The translations under genes were made by a program, and so were the position numbers. Source: Topomyia yanbarensis (taxonomy: Eukaryota; Arthropoda; Insecta; Diptera; Culicidae). From it: a stretch of DNA of 64,000 bases. Numbering within the stretch: position 1 is the stretch's first letter; each line of letters starts with the position of its first letter. This document shows, one piece after another, positions 55,821 to 64,000 of this stretch. Below the pieces are notes generated by a model. That model had not been told where the DNA came from. It saw only the letters and a list, made by a program, of their open reading frames with translations, and ran no database searches. Location: the NCBI RefSeq assembly GCF_030247195.1, contig NC_080672.1, positions 376,192,166-376,256,165 of the forward strand. The letters are read 5' to 3'.

Positions 55821-56000
55821 TACGTTAGCAGAGCCATAGTGCCTTTTTCAATCATGAACACAAGAATTTCGTCGTTGTTTATATTCAATGTAAACTTTCA
55901 AATGTTTATATTACATTTTTATTATACATGACATGACAACTAAATACAAGAAAACAATAATTGATTTCTAAAATTTTCTAAAAGAAAAAAAACAAATCGT

Positions 56001-56129
56001 AAGCTTGAATCATCAGAACCAGTAATCGTCGGTTTGAGACTTAGTTTGGTTGTCCTGGTGGGAGAAGAAGGATAATGTTCCCACCATGTGTTGGAATCAA
56101 TGTGGATGTGATTTGAAAGGGGCTGGTCA
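56001..56129. other. Junction sequence between repeat T and satellite element C
   Basis: Short unassigned stretch (ttggttgtcctggtgggaga and following) before the first satellite units. Confidence 0.35.
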
Positions 56130-58165
56130 CTTGACGTCAGAAATTGATGAATAACGCCATTTTGAAATCCAAGATGGCGACTTCCAGGCACCACAAAACA
56201 GTTGAAAAAAAACATTAATATAAGTGTCATTTGAAATAGGGTGGTTAGTAAACATCGGGAATTGATGATTAACACCATTTTGAAATCCAATCTGTCGTAA
56301 ATAAAAATACAAAATCAAAGGACAGACAAGATCAGGAACTGATAAAAGCGAGTCTTCACTGTAACTGATGGCTTTACTTTAAAACTGATGGCTTTACTTT
56401 TCCTTTGAGTTATATCCAGTTATGCATTCAGTTATTAAATTGCATATTTCAACTTATTTCAACATCACCTTCTACTGACACCCCCTCTCAAATGACACCC
56501 ATATTTATGGTTTTTATAACTTAATAGTAACCGGAACTTGAACTCTTGGGTTTCAAAATAGCGTTAATAATCAATTACCGATATCTACTGACCACCGCCT
56601 CTCATATGACACCCACATTGTTGATGGTTTTCTCTGTTTTGTGGTAATGGGAAATTGTCATCTTGGATTTCAAAGCGGCTTTAATCATCTATTTGCGATG
56701 TCTACTGACCACCCTTTTTCAAATGACACCTATATTGATGATGGTTTTTACTGTTTTGTGGTAACTAGGGTTGTGGTACCGGTAATACCGGTACCGAAAA
56801 TCCCGGGAATACCGACCCATTTTTGGTACCGTAATACCGGTACTGAACAAAAGCTAGTACCGGTATTTTCGGTACCATACAATTTTTTATGAAAAATATG
56901 TGGACTCTCTAGGGGGAACTGTTTCAAAATGTCGGTCTGCAAGATGACTTTTAATTATATTAATTACCTTCTATAAGTTAAACATTACTAGCTTCCGTTG
57001 TACTGAACGGTATGTTTAAATTCCTGCTTTATTTTGTCGAAATTAAATTTAAACGATCTTGTACTAAATTTCAATATATTCACATCTAGCGTAAGAGACG
57101 TAAAAATTTGAATTTTTTATTAGCGACATTCTGATAGGTTTCATTATTCACTGGGTGACGCATAATAAGACTATGGTCCAAGTCATGTCTTTGGTTTGCT
57201 CTTTAACATTTATTTATAAAATAACGAACAGCGATTTAGTAGCTAACAATTTTAGACTTGGTGAACTACTCCAAATGGATCGATTTGTAATTATTGGTGA
57301 TCGGAAAATGCAGCAAAACTCCATAGTTTACAAGAAAGCAAGGAGCCTTGGTATGCAGGTCGAAACCAATTTACAAAAAATCAAGAGAGGAAATGCGAAT
57401 AACCTGATCGGATTTACTGCCATTCTCGCTTTGATTTACTGTTATTAGTAGTGTTTCTTACATTTACCATCGGTTGAAGTCGACAAAAGTCGCAATGCTT
57501 AGCAGTTATTTATTTCGAAGTGGCCTAGATTTCGAAATAAACGAAGGTGCCGCATACGAAAAATATTTTCTGTTGAAATGAGTCATGCCATTCCGAATCA
57601 ACCAAATCAATTGAAAATAATAAACATACTTTTTTGATCAGCACAAATCAATCATCTGAGCATAAGTTCATCAATTTGAGCATTCAATTTCACTTTGAAG
57701 CTTATTTCGAATTTTTAAAAAAATATTCGAGTACCGGTACTTTACCGGTACTACCGGTACTGAGGGCTTCAGTACCGTAGTACCGGTTCTCGCCAAAAAG
57801 GGTCGGTACTGCGAACCCTAGTGGTAACCGGAAGTCACCATGGATTTTCAAATGACGTTAATCATCAATTTTTGTATGTGTACTAACAACCGTCTTTCAA
57901 ATGACAGCTATATTGATGATAGTTTTCACTGATTTGTAAATAAAATTGACAAATAATTTCTGAAACCTTAGGATAACAGATAACAGTCGCCAGAATGGAA
58001 TATTTATCCTCTCAGGGCAAAAGTGGTATTACCTTTATAACCCATTTTTGCGTTTTTATTATCCCATTTCTGCTATTACTGGTATTTAAACGAGTTTTAC
58101 ACTTAATAAAAGGTATACCATTTTTTTCACAGTGAATTTTTAACCCACTTTTGCTCTCAGTTTCT
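56130..58165. mobile_element. Satellite-bearing element C, partial copy of element B
   Basis: Forward units (aagatggcgacttccaggca) lie at about 56160-56290. Units in the other orientation lie at about 56480-56757 and, after an inserted hAT element, 57829-57950. The right end (agggcaaaagtggtatta, aatttttaacccacttttgc, tctcagtttctca; 58015-58166) matches the right end of element B at 52.49-52.65 kb. The left end is missing. Units are more decayed than in B. Confidence 0.7.
56766..57820. mobile_element. hAT element H, copy 2 (1055 bp), perfect 8-bp duplication
   Basis: The ends tagggttgtggtaccggtaa and gtcggtactgcgaacccta are inverted, with dense taccggta motifs in both subterminal regions. An exact duplication gtggtaac flanks it (56758-56765 and 57821-57828); the target lies in the ttgtggtaaccggaag phrase of a type-B satellite unit. 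It is inverted relative to copy 1. The 97-codon frame at 57155-57448 has no hAT transposase motif I recognise, so it is probably non-autonomous. Confidence 0.92.
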
Positions 58166-58184
58166 CAAATGAAAATCGTTCAAA

Positions 58185-58540
58185 TTGGGGATGGATGTGG
58201 GTAGGGCTTTCATTCGTGTAATGTCCCGGCTAATGCCTAACCACTACACGTTGGATGCGCATTTGCGGCGTATTGGGCTTGCAAAGAGTTGTCTGTGTGC
58301 TTGTGATGAGGGCTATCACGACATCGAGCACGTTGTCTGGGCGTGCGTCGGACATTGTGACGCCAGGTCTCAGTTAAAGGATTTCATTAGGGTCCGAGGT
58401 AGATCACCCAATGTCCCAGTTCGGGATATGCCAACAAATCGCGATCTCACGTTTATGTCTTTGATTACAACTTTATAAAAATGATAAACATCTCAATTTA
58501 GCCCCCGTTTTATTTCTCGTTTTTAGAAGTTCCCTGTCCT
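58185..58540 (+). pseudogene. LOA-like non-LTR element C-terminal fragment and 3' UTR
   Basis: A 97-codon plus frame (58185-58478) reads SRLMPNHYTLDAHLRRIGLA, SCLCACDEGYHDIEHVVWAC, GRSPNVPVRDMPTNRDLTFM. The C-x-C...H-x3-H...C arrangement is the C-terminal zinc-knuckle-like region that follows RNase H in LOA-type elements of mosquitoes. The polymerase and RNase H are absent. It may belong to the same family as the scraps at 20.5 and 21.5 kb, but these do not overlap. The clade call is from memory of the pattern. Confidence 0.75.
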
Positions 58541-58559
58541 ACCTTGTAGAGGCGACCAG

Positions 58560-58945
58560 TGCCAGAGTGCCATTATCTAACCGCCATCGCCCTTATCACT
58601 ACGCATGCATAGAAGGAAATTGAAGCAGAGCGACCCGAGGTCCGACGACTTTTGAAGGATTCTCCGCGGATCCGAAGAATACCATCCGCCAACTCGGTAC
58701 AAAATCTACAATTATTACAACACAGCCACTGATAAGCTTCTACTCCTACACTTCTTTTAATTAGCCTGTGAACGATGACGAATTCGACCGATATATTGGC
58801 ACACAATGACCCCCACTGTGAGCTGTGTTCACAAACACTGCCATTAAGCTGTTGAACAATGTTTGCAATTAGATAGGTTCTTTAAAACTGATGCACAAAT
58901 AGGCTTGATGATGTTTGCAATACCTGCCAACCTAGGGGTTCTTCT
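58560..58945 (+). repeat. Dispersed repeat family R, copy 4 (3' part)
   Basis: The blocks gatgacgaattcgaccgata, acacaatgacccccactgtg, and cttgatgatgtttgcaatacc correspond to 20087-20450 in copy 3. The upstream half of the family is absent here. A 77-codon minus frame inside is unrecognised. Confidence 0.6.
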
Positions 58946-59571
58946 TTTCGTGAAAAATTGAAAAAATACACGATTTTTTCTTTGTCCCGGTCTATTTTGC
59001 CCCTTTTATCTGGCAAACCATTCACTCAATAGACCTGCATCCCAAGATGATATTTTCGTACAATATGTAGACAATAAAATGGCATTTAAGATTATTCTAA
59101 TTTATTTTATTGCAAACATACCGGTATGGTAAGAAAAAAGCAATTCAATTAATTAAAACTAATCATAAATGCATTACTGGTTTTCATTGATGATCGGCAT
59201 AAAATTCTTCAGAAAATTTTCAATATTTCAATGATTTTGGAACGTTAAACGCATACCAACCTATTCCAGTTCAACTTTTACTTCTATTAACAATTTTTTT
59301 TAATGAGGTAAGACATACCAATACGTGGAATGTGTCAATAGCAACAACAGAAAGGAAGCAGATTCGATTGAACCTCATTTTGTTTGAAAATTTAATCCAT
59401 CGTAATGAGGTATATGATGTGATACTTTATTCGAGTAAATAAGTGTAACTCCTAGTACAATATTTGATGAAATTTATTTATAATATCAATTAAAATGTTT
59501 AAAATGTGTAACTTGATTTGGTCAAGCATCTTTAATGTACATATGTATAAGATTCTGCCATTGACTGTGGT
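58946..59571. other. 3' flank of the Lifeguard gene
   Basis: No separate gene seen. Much of 59470-59571 is probably the 3' UTR of the minus-strand gene ending at 59572. The remainder is AT-rich and unassigned. Confidence 0.4.
59473..59478 (-). promoter_or_regulatory. Candidate polyadenylation signal AATAAA
   Basis: tttatt on the plus strand is AATAAA on the minus strand, about 95 nt downstream of the stop codon of the Lifeguard gene. In such AT-rich DNA this hexamer is frequent, so it is only a candidate. Confidence 0.4.
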
Positions 59572-60424
59572 TTAGCTTCGTGTTAAAAGAGTGAGAATGC
59601 TCAGGAAGATGTTGATAATATCCAGGTAAAGGCTCAGTGTGGCAAAAATGTACTCGTCTGGGCTAATGCTGTGCTGGTGCTCCCCTCCCATCATTCGCTG
59701 GGTATCATACACTAAGTAAATACTGAATAGAAGAGCAGCACAACTTGCATATACTAGCGTTATAGTTTTTCCAGGAAAGAAAATGGAAATTATTCCAAAC
59801 AACAGTAGAATGAGTATGGCCACAAACAAAACTCCGCCCAGTACAGTAAAATCACATTTAGTTTGAAAGGCAAACATCGTCAATCCAAAACATACAATTG
59901 CAGTGATGCAGATAGCAAAAAGAACCTAATGAAATAATCCAATAAATCAATTTCAGCTCAATAACTGATAACAAAAGCTCACCTCTTCAGAACTGAAATG
60001 AGCTGCTGTAACTCCTAGAAGAAACGACTCTGCTATGGTGAAAAGGATTAAAAAAATGTAGTTGACAGGAGTCTGCCGACGAACGCTGCTGCAGCATGCC
60101 ATCGATATCAACGTGATCAGCATTATCCCCAGCGCGACCCAAAATAGTTGCGGATTTTGCTGTACCAACAGTTTGGTGGGCTCATGATACATAAACAGTG
60201 CTATGAAGCCAATGGTTATACCTAGTTGAACCTAAAAGCACATGAATCAGAAAGCTAATAGTTATTATACAGCTTATGTACATGAATACCGTTAATATTG
60301 AGTAAACTTTTCGAATGAATCCTCTTCGAATTATCTCGTCACTGAATTCAAATCTCTTCACAGATTGATCTTCAGGATCAGGATAGATCCCATAAGTTCC
60401 AGGCGGCACTGTTGGTTGTCCCAT
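59572..60424 (-). CDS. Bax inhibitor-1/Lifeguard (TMBIM) family membrane protein
   Basis: Three exons on the minus strand: 60424-60290, 60231-59983 and 59925-59572 (stop included), total 245 residues. Both introns are GT-AG, phase 0, 58 and 57 bp. Joined, exon 1 ends RKVYSILT and exon 2 starts VQLGITIGFIALF, restoring the typical RKVYSIL-xxQL junction of Lifeguard proteins. Exon 1 has a short Pro/Tyr-rich cytosolic head and FEFSDEIIRRGFIRKVY. Exon 2 holds PVNYIFLILFTIAESFLLGV. Exon 3 holds GLTMFAFQTKCDFT and YDTQRMMGG...SPDEYIFATLSLYLDI. About seven membrane spans are predictable. Family members sit in Golgi, ER or other endomembranes and modulate calcium leak and apoptosis. The start at 60424 is chosen for its context (acaacATGG); an in-frame ATG lies at 60484, and an upstream exon cannot be excluded. 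The length is near the family norm of 230-320. All family residues I can check are intact, so it is likely functional. Confidence 0.92.
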
Positions 60425-62265
60425 GTTGTCGCGATATTTTGGTAGGTATAAGCGCGATAGATCTTTGCAAACAGTTAATGACACTGATCTTAATATTTAC
60501 GAGACAAGCTATGAAATCAAATACGACTGTCTCACCAACCTTGAAGTGGGTAGCAGCTAATAGTTTCCAGGGAAATATTGAAGTGGTGGTAAAGGTCCAA
60601 AAAAATAGCCTACTAGGTTTCAATTTACGTGCAAGACTAGAAAGCCGTATTTCATACGTGCAGGCAGCAGAGGTTTGTAAGGGTCGTCAAACGGTGGGAT
60701 AACAATTTTCTCACAAGTTTCCTATCTCATGCCTCCACGCGAGTCTATGTCTATTGATGACATTTGGTCCTTAGACCGGCGACGACTGGGTGCTATTAGC
60801 CTTCTGCCGATAGTAGCAGAATGAGAGGGTGCGAACAGATCTAGTCGAGAAAACATTGCCGTAAAAATGAATAGTTGATCGGAAATTAGCCCCAATAAGA
60901 CTTTAATCTGACTAGTATCGATGATCGCGGGTCAATACGTATTGAAAATTCACCGCGTCTGTTTTTATGAACCTAATTTCAAGCTCCGTTATTGCTAACA
61001 AGCCCGTCCATCAGGTTAACAATCCTTTATATTTCTCTTCAGTGTTCGTTATTATCGCTCGTACACTTGTATTCCACAAACAATCCGATATGGAAAATAA
61101 TAAATACTTTCCTTGATTTATAACATCTCGCGCTATCATAACTCTTTGCCTGTATAATGTGTTATCACTCGGTAGTTTTCAACCCAATAAATATATCGCA
61201 GAGAAGAAGTAGCGAATTCTGTCTAAATACTGTTGCAATAAATAGTGATCCGGTCCATTACGCGGATAAGATTAGATTTTCTAGGTAATACTTCCACGGT
61301 CGGCCGTGTGGAATTCAAATTGCTTTTGTTTAGGGAACGTAAGATACTATCGGTGGCCGGCTGCTCAGAGTTTAAAAAGAACCAAAAACTAAACAAGATC
61401 TTTTTCGAGTGATCGTATACTCGAAGGCTAACTAAACAATTACCTAATAAAATATGCTTTACAGGTTGCATCGCTTGCGCTAGGAGCGAATCCTAGACCT
61501 TATACCCTTCCAAACCACCAACTCCGCGACACCTATGGAAGAGTGTGATGAATCGTCGTCCTTCCATTAAGTAGGTGGAGCATCAACACTTCCCGTCTAC
61601 CTTATCCCTTATCCATTCCCGTGAACGATGGAGATGGAGGCGGCCGGCAATGATGGCTATCATGTTGTTGAGGTTTTAATATGGGTCGGATTGGTATGAA
61701 TTCCTACTTAACATTTCCTAAGCAACTCTTATTAGATAATCAGCAGTCAAACATGATGGAGTCAGTCTGCAATCCGCCAAAATCATCGTCACACCGCAAC
61801 GCAACGTGCAGGCAGCAGAGGTTGGTAAGAAAGTCTACCGGTGCGCAAATGTACCGGTACGGTTCTCAAAATCTCAACACGAGTAAACAAGCGATGCAGT
61901 GCTTCGACTCCTACAAAAAAAACGAGTGGTGCACACCGTGTGCCAGTAGTGATGCATATTTTACTCGATTAACGCAAATAATTGATTAATCTCTAAAATA
62001 ATCGAAAAATCAATAATTATTAGCTTTCGGTAAAGTCGAGTAAATCAATTAATCGACAACACAATTCATGTCTGGCCTCTGGCCCATATTACTATCAGTT
62101 CATACATTTTGACAGCGCCTCGGGCGAGATCTGCATTAGTGAACATCTATGGGTCGTACTCTACCAGGGAGGACAAAATTGAAAAAAAAAAAAGGTAATG
62201 ATAAAGATATTAGGTTTTACACCAACTGACATAACCCCAGATTATGAGCCGGATGAACTTCGTTT
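60425..62265. other. Upstream of the Lifeguard gene; no further gene seen
   Basis: This should contain the 5' UTR and promoter of the minus-strand gene, but no element can be fixed from sequence alone. The phrase gtgcaggcagcagaggtttg (about 60659) recurs as gtgcaggcagcagaggttgg (about 61807), a small unexplained duplication. Frames of 77-102 codons (for example 61681-61989 plus) show no domain. Confidence 0.4.
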
Positions 62266-62359
62266 GACAATACTCGGTGGATTGTTTACATGAGAGTTAC
62301 GTGAGTTCGAATGAAACAGATGAGCACCCGTTGCACTCGCAATCTGACAAAGTAAACAA

Positions 62360-62870
62360 ACCACCGAGAATTAGGTTCTTTACTGAAACATTTAACCTCA
62401 CTTTTCTTAATAGTTCACTTGTGCTGTTCACATGGACTAAGAAAAATGTATGGACGACTAGATTCACTCGAAGCAAATCGTCAAGAATTCTTCTAAGTCC
62501 ATGTAAATAGTACAAGCGAACTGTCAAAAATGAACACTCAGTACATTTGTGACGTCACCGTAAATTATTGAATTGAATACTTTATGCTGACGTCACAAAT
62601 GAATTCGGGTGTTCATTTTTGACAGTTCGCTTGTACTGTTTACATGGACTTAGAAAAATTATATGCAATTTGCATTTTGATCGAAACTAGTCGTCCACAA
62701 AAATTACACGACAATTAGGTTCTTTACGGACACAGTTAAACTCACTTTTCTTGACAGTTCACTAGTACTGTTTACAAGTTTTGTGGACGACTAGATTCGC
62801 TCGAAGCAGATGGCAAATAATTTTTCTAAGTCCACGTAAACAGTACAAGCGAACTGTCAAAAAATACTAT
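62360..62870. repeat. Compound of palindromic repeats with a near-perfect hairpin
   Basis: The unit ggttcttta...ctcacttttctt, agttcac, gtactgtt, ggacgactagattc, cgaagca, tctaagtcca, gtacaagcgaactgtcaaaa appears twice in direct order (about 62372-62525 and 62719-62860). Between and overlapping them is a hairpin at 62491-62655 with arms of about 65 bp: ttctaagtccatgtaaa...tgtgacgtca against tgacgtcaca...tacatggacttagaa. Within each unit, the agttcac/gtactgttcacatgga part is also the complement of the tccatgtaaatagtacaag part, so the whole is a stack of nested hairpins. No coding capacity. Confidence 0.75.
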
Positions 62871-62959
62871 TGCCTGAACGGATGAAATACTGCTTTCTAG
62901 TCTTTTCGTTCGAGTTTATTTGTAATGTATTCAATAGCGATTCTCCCATCTTCTCAATA
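62871..62959. other. Short spacer before the mariner-type relic
   Basis: Unremarkable AT-rich sequence. TA at 62958-62959 may be the target duplication of the element that follows. Confidence 0.35.
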
Positions 62960-64000
62960 AAGGGCGAACACGAAATTATTGCGACACTGAAAATGTCATG
63001 CCAATTTTCTTATAATGTTTAAAATCAAACCAAAATTTTAGGGTAATTTTATACATATATTTACTTCAAAAATCCAAAGAAAATTTAATCGATGAAGTCT
63101 TGAGTGTAAAATTGAACGCATTTTCGCTCGATGTCCTCCATCAAAGTCTTTACAGTGTCATCCGGTACCAGTTTCTCAGTTTTTTTCCATTTTCTTAACA
63201 TGTCCTTCTCGTCTTTGACTGTCTTCTTGTCTTGATTCATGTCCTTTGGAACAAAATGGACAGAATTGGCCTCATACCACTCCAGGACACTTTTAGAATA
63301 GTGGCGTGATGCCAAATCTGGCCAAAATAGCGGAGCTTCGTCGTGCTGCTGCAAGAACGGCCAAAGGCGCTTCTCGGGGCACTCATATCTCGCCATTTAC
63401 TGTGCCCTTTGTCACGAAAGGCTCACTCCTCAGTCCGCAAGAGCAGATGGCCTGCCAAATGAGATATTTGGAGGCGAACTTCGACATTTTCTTCTTCTTA
63501 AATTTGTCGTCCACATAGAACTTGCTCTTGCCGGTGAAAAACTCCTTAAGATAGGCTTTTATATACGTTTCGTCGTCCATCACACAGCAGCCATATTTTG
63601 TCAGCATCTTCTCGTAGAGCTTCCGTGCCCGAGTTTTGGCCGTCGATTGTTGCCGCTCATTGGCGGTTTGGGAAGCTCTGTACCTTGTATGTATGTAATC
63701 CAGCTCTCTTCTTTGCATTCTGGACGTAGCTCTGCGACATGCCGATCTTTTTAGTCAAATCATGGCTTGAGACGTTGGGATTTGCTTTAATCATCCGCTT
63801 CACCTTTCCCTCCGTCTTTTTGTTCTCCGGTCCCGGTTTTCTTCCAGCTCCTTTGCCGTGGTCCAACGTCAACCGCTTCTGGAACCGCTTCAACACTCTG
63901 GAGACGGTTGAATAGTGAATGACCAACATTTTTCCCAACTGCCGGTGCGACAGGTCAGGAAATTCCAGGTGTTTGGAAAGAAATTGTTCGCTTGACTCGC
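62960..64000 (-). mobile_element. ITmD37E-like DNA transposon, partial (runs off the window)
   Basis: The 3' end on the minus strand probably lies at agggcgaacacgaaattatt (62961 onward), which looks like a Tc1/mariner-type terminal repeat; the other end is beyond position 64000. It contains a broken transposase. The ITmD37E assignment rests on recall of the mosquito family's transposase text and needs alignment. Confidence 0.65.
63085..64000 (-). pseudogene. ITmD37E-like transposase, frameshifted, third catalytic motif deleted
   Basis: Minus-strand reading enters from the window edge with a helix-turn-helix (LSHRQLGKMLVIHYSTVSRV, then the basic GRKPGPENKKTEGKVKRM and GMSQSYVQNAKKRAGL). A frameshift near 63665 leads to TAKTRARKLYEKMLTKYG and CCVMDDETYIKAYLKEF (first Asp), and a second near 63390 to RLWPFLQQHDEAPLFWPDLA and SRHYSKSVLEWYEANSV (second Asp). 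After HFVPKDMN the expected NPPNCPQLRPIE block is missing and the text jumps to QDKKTVKDEKDMLRKWKKTE, continuing to the natural C-terminus and stop at 63085. The deletion is in frame and removes the third catalytic acid. The copy cannot make an active transposase. Confidence 0.85.

Larger units (their letters stand above)
55223..56000. mobile_element. Interspersed repeat T, copy 2, split by a mariner relic
   Basis: The phrases aaaaacctgttttaatccat, cctttttcaatcatgaacac, acatgacatgacaactaaat and ctaaaattttctaaaag correspond to copy 1 at 22.23-22.35 and 24.30-24.34 kb. The copy is interrupted after taacg by a 573-bp insertion with TA duplications. It appears to end or lose similarity near 56.0 kb, short of the right part seen in copy 1. 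Confidence 0.65.

Overview
This is eukaryotic, AT-rich insect DNA, most likely from a culicine mosquito (Aedes-like). The basis is the mix of elements: an IS630/Tc1/mariner transposase of the mosquito ITmD37E type, fragments that look like LOA-clade non-LTR elements, tRNA-derived SINEs, many miniature inverted-repeat elements with clear target duplications, and very short GT-AG introns in the only host gene. The species call is inference. No bacterial, phage or CRISPR content is seen.

Only one convincing host gene is present: a Bax-inhibitor-1/Lifeguard family seven-span membrane protein at about 59.57-60.42 kb on the minus strand, three exons joined by 57 and 58 bp introns. Everything else supportable is transposon, transposon relic, satellite or dispersed repeat, separated by stretches with no recognisable gene.

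Layout. 1-9.5 kb: a satellite-bearing inverted-repeat element (1.6-3.7 kb), a copy of an unnamed dispersed repeat, a small TA-flanked MITE and a hAT MITE. 9.5-16.2 kb: a second hAT MITE, then a degenerate TTTATT-type AT satellite riddled with insertions (33-bp-repeat MITE, two inverted-repeat elements, tRNA-SINE, TTAA-flanked piggyBac-like MITE). 16.2-25.6 kb: two more copies of the dispersed repeat, LOA-like reverse transcriptase scraps, and an old interspersed repeat split by a 5'-truncated non-LTR element. 25.6-35 kb: mostly unrecognised, with two mariner-type fossils, an RT scrap, hairpin elements and a nearly perfect 400-bp palindrome. 35.7-38.9 kb and 45.3-47.8 kb: two oppositely oriented copies of one non-LTR family. 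42.0-44.9 kb: an element with about 0.93-kb, about 99% identical terminal inverted repeats around a broken, conserved-looking gene. 47.8-58.5 kb: a nest of a 942-bp TIR element, a foldback-like element whose arms are 117-bp satellites, two hAT elements with 8-bp duplications, a mariner relic with TA duplication and a LOA-like C-terminus. 59-64 kb: the Lifeguard gene, palindromic repeats and an ITmD37E-like transposase relic running off the window end.

The most unusual things are (i) the foldback-like elements with arms of a 117-bp satellite unit (39 codons, so reading frames stay open on both strands), (ii) the long-TIR element with a gene I cannot name, and (iii) the deep, datable nesting of insertions. 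All identity figures and boundaries come from reading the sequence by eye.
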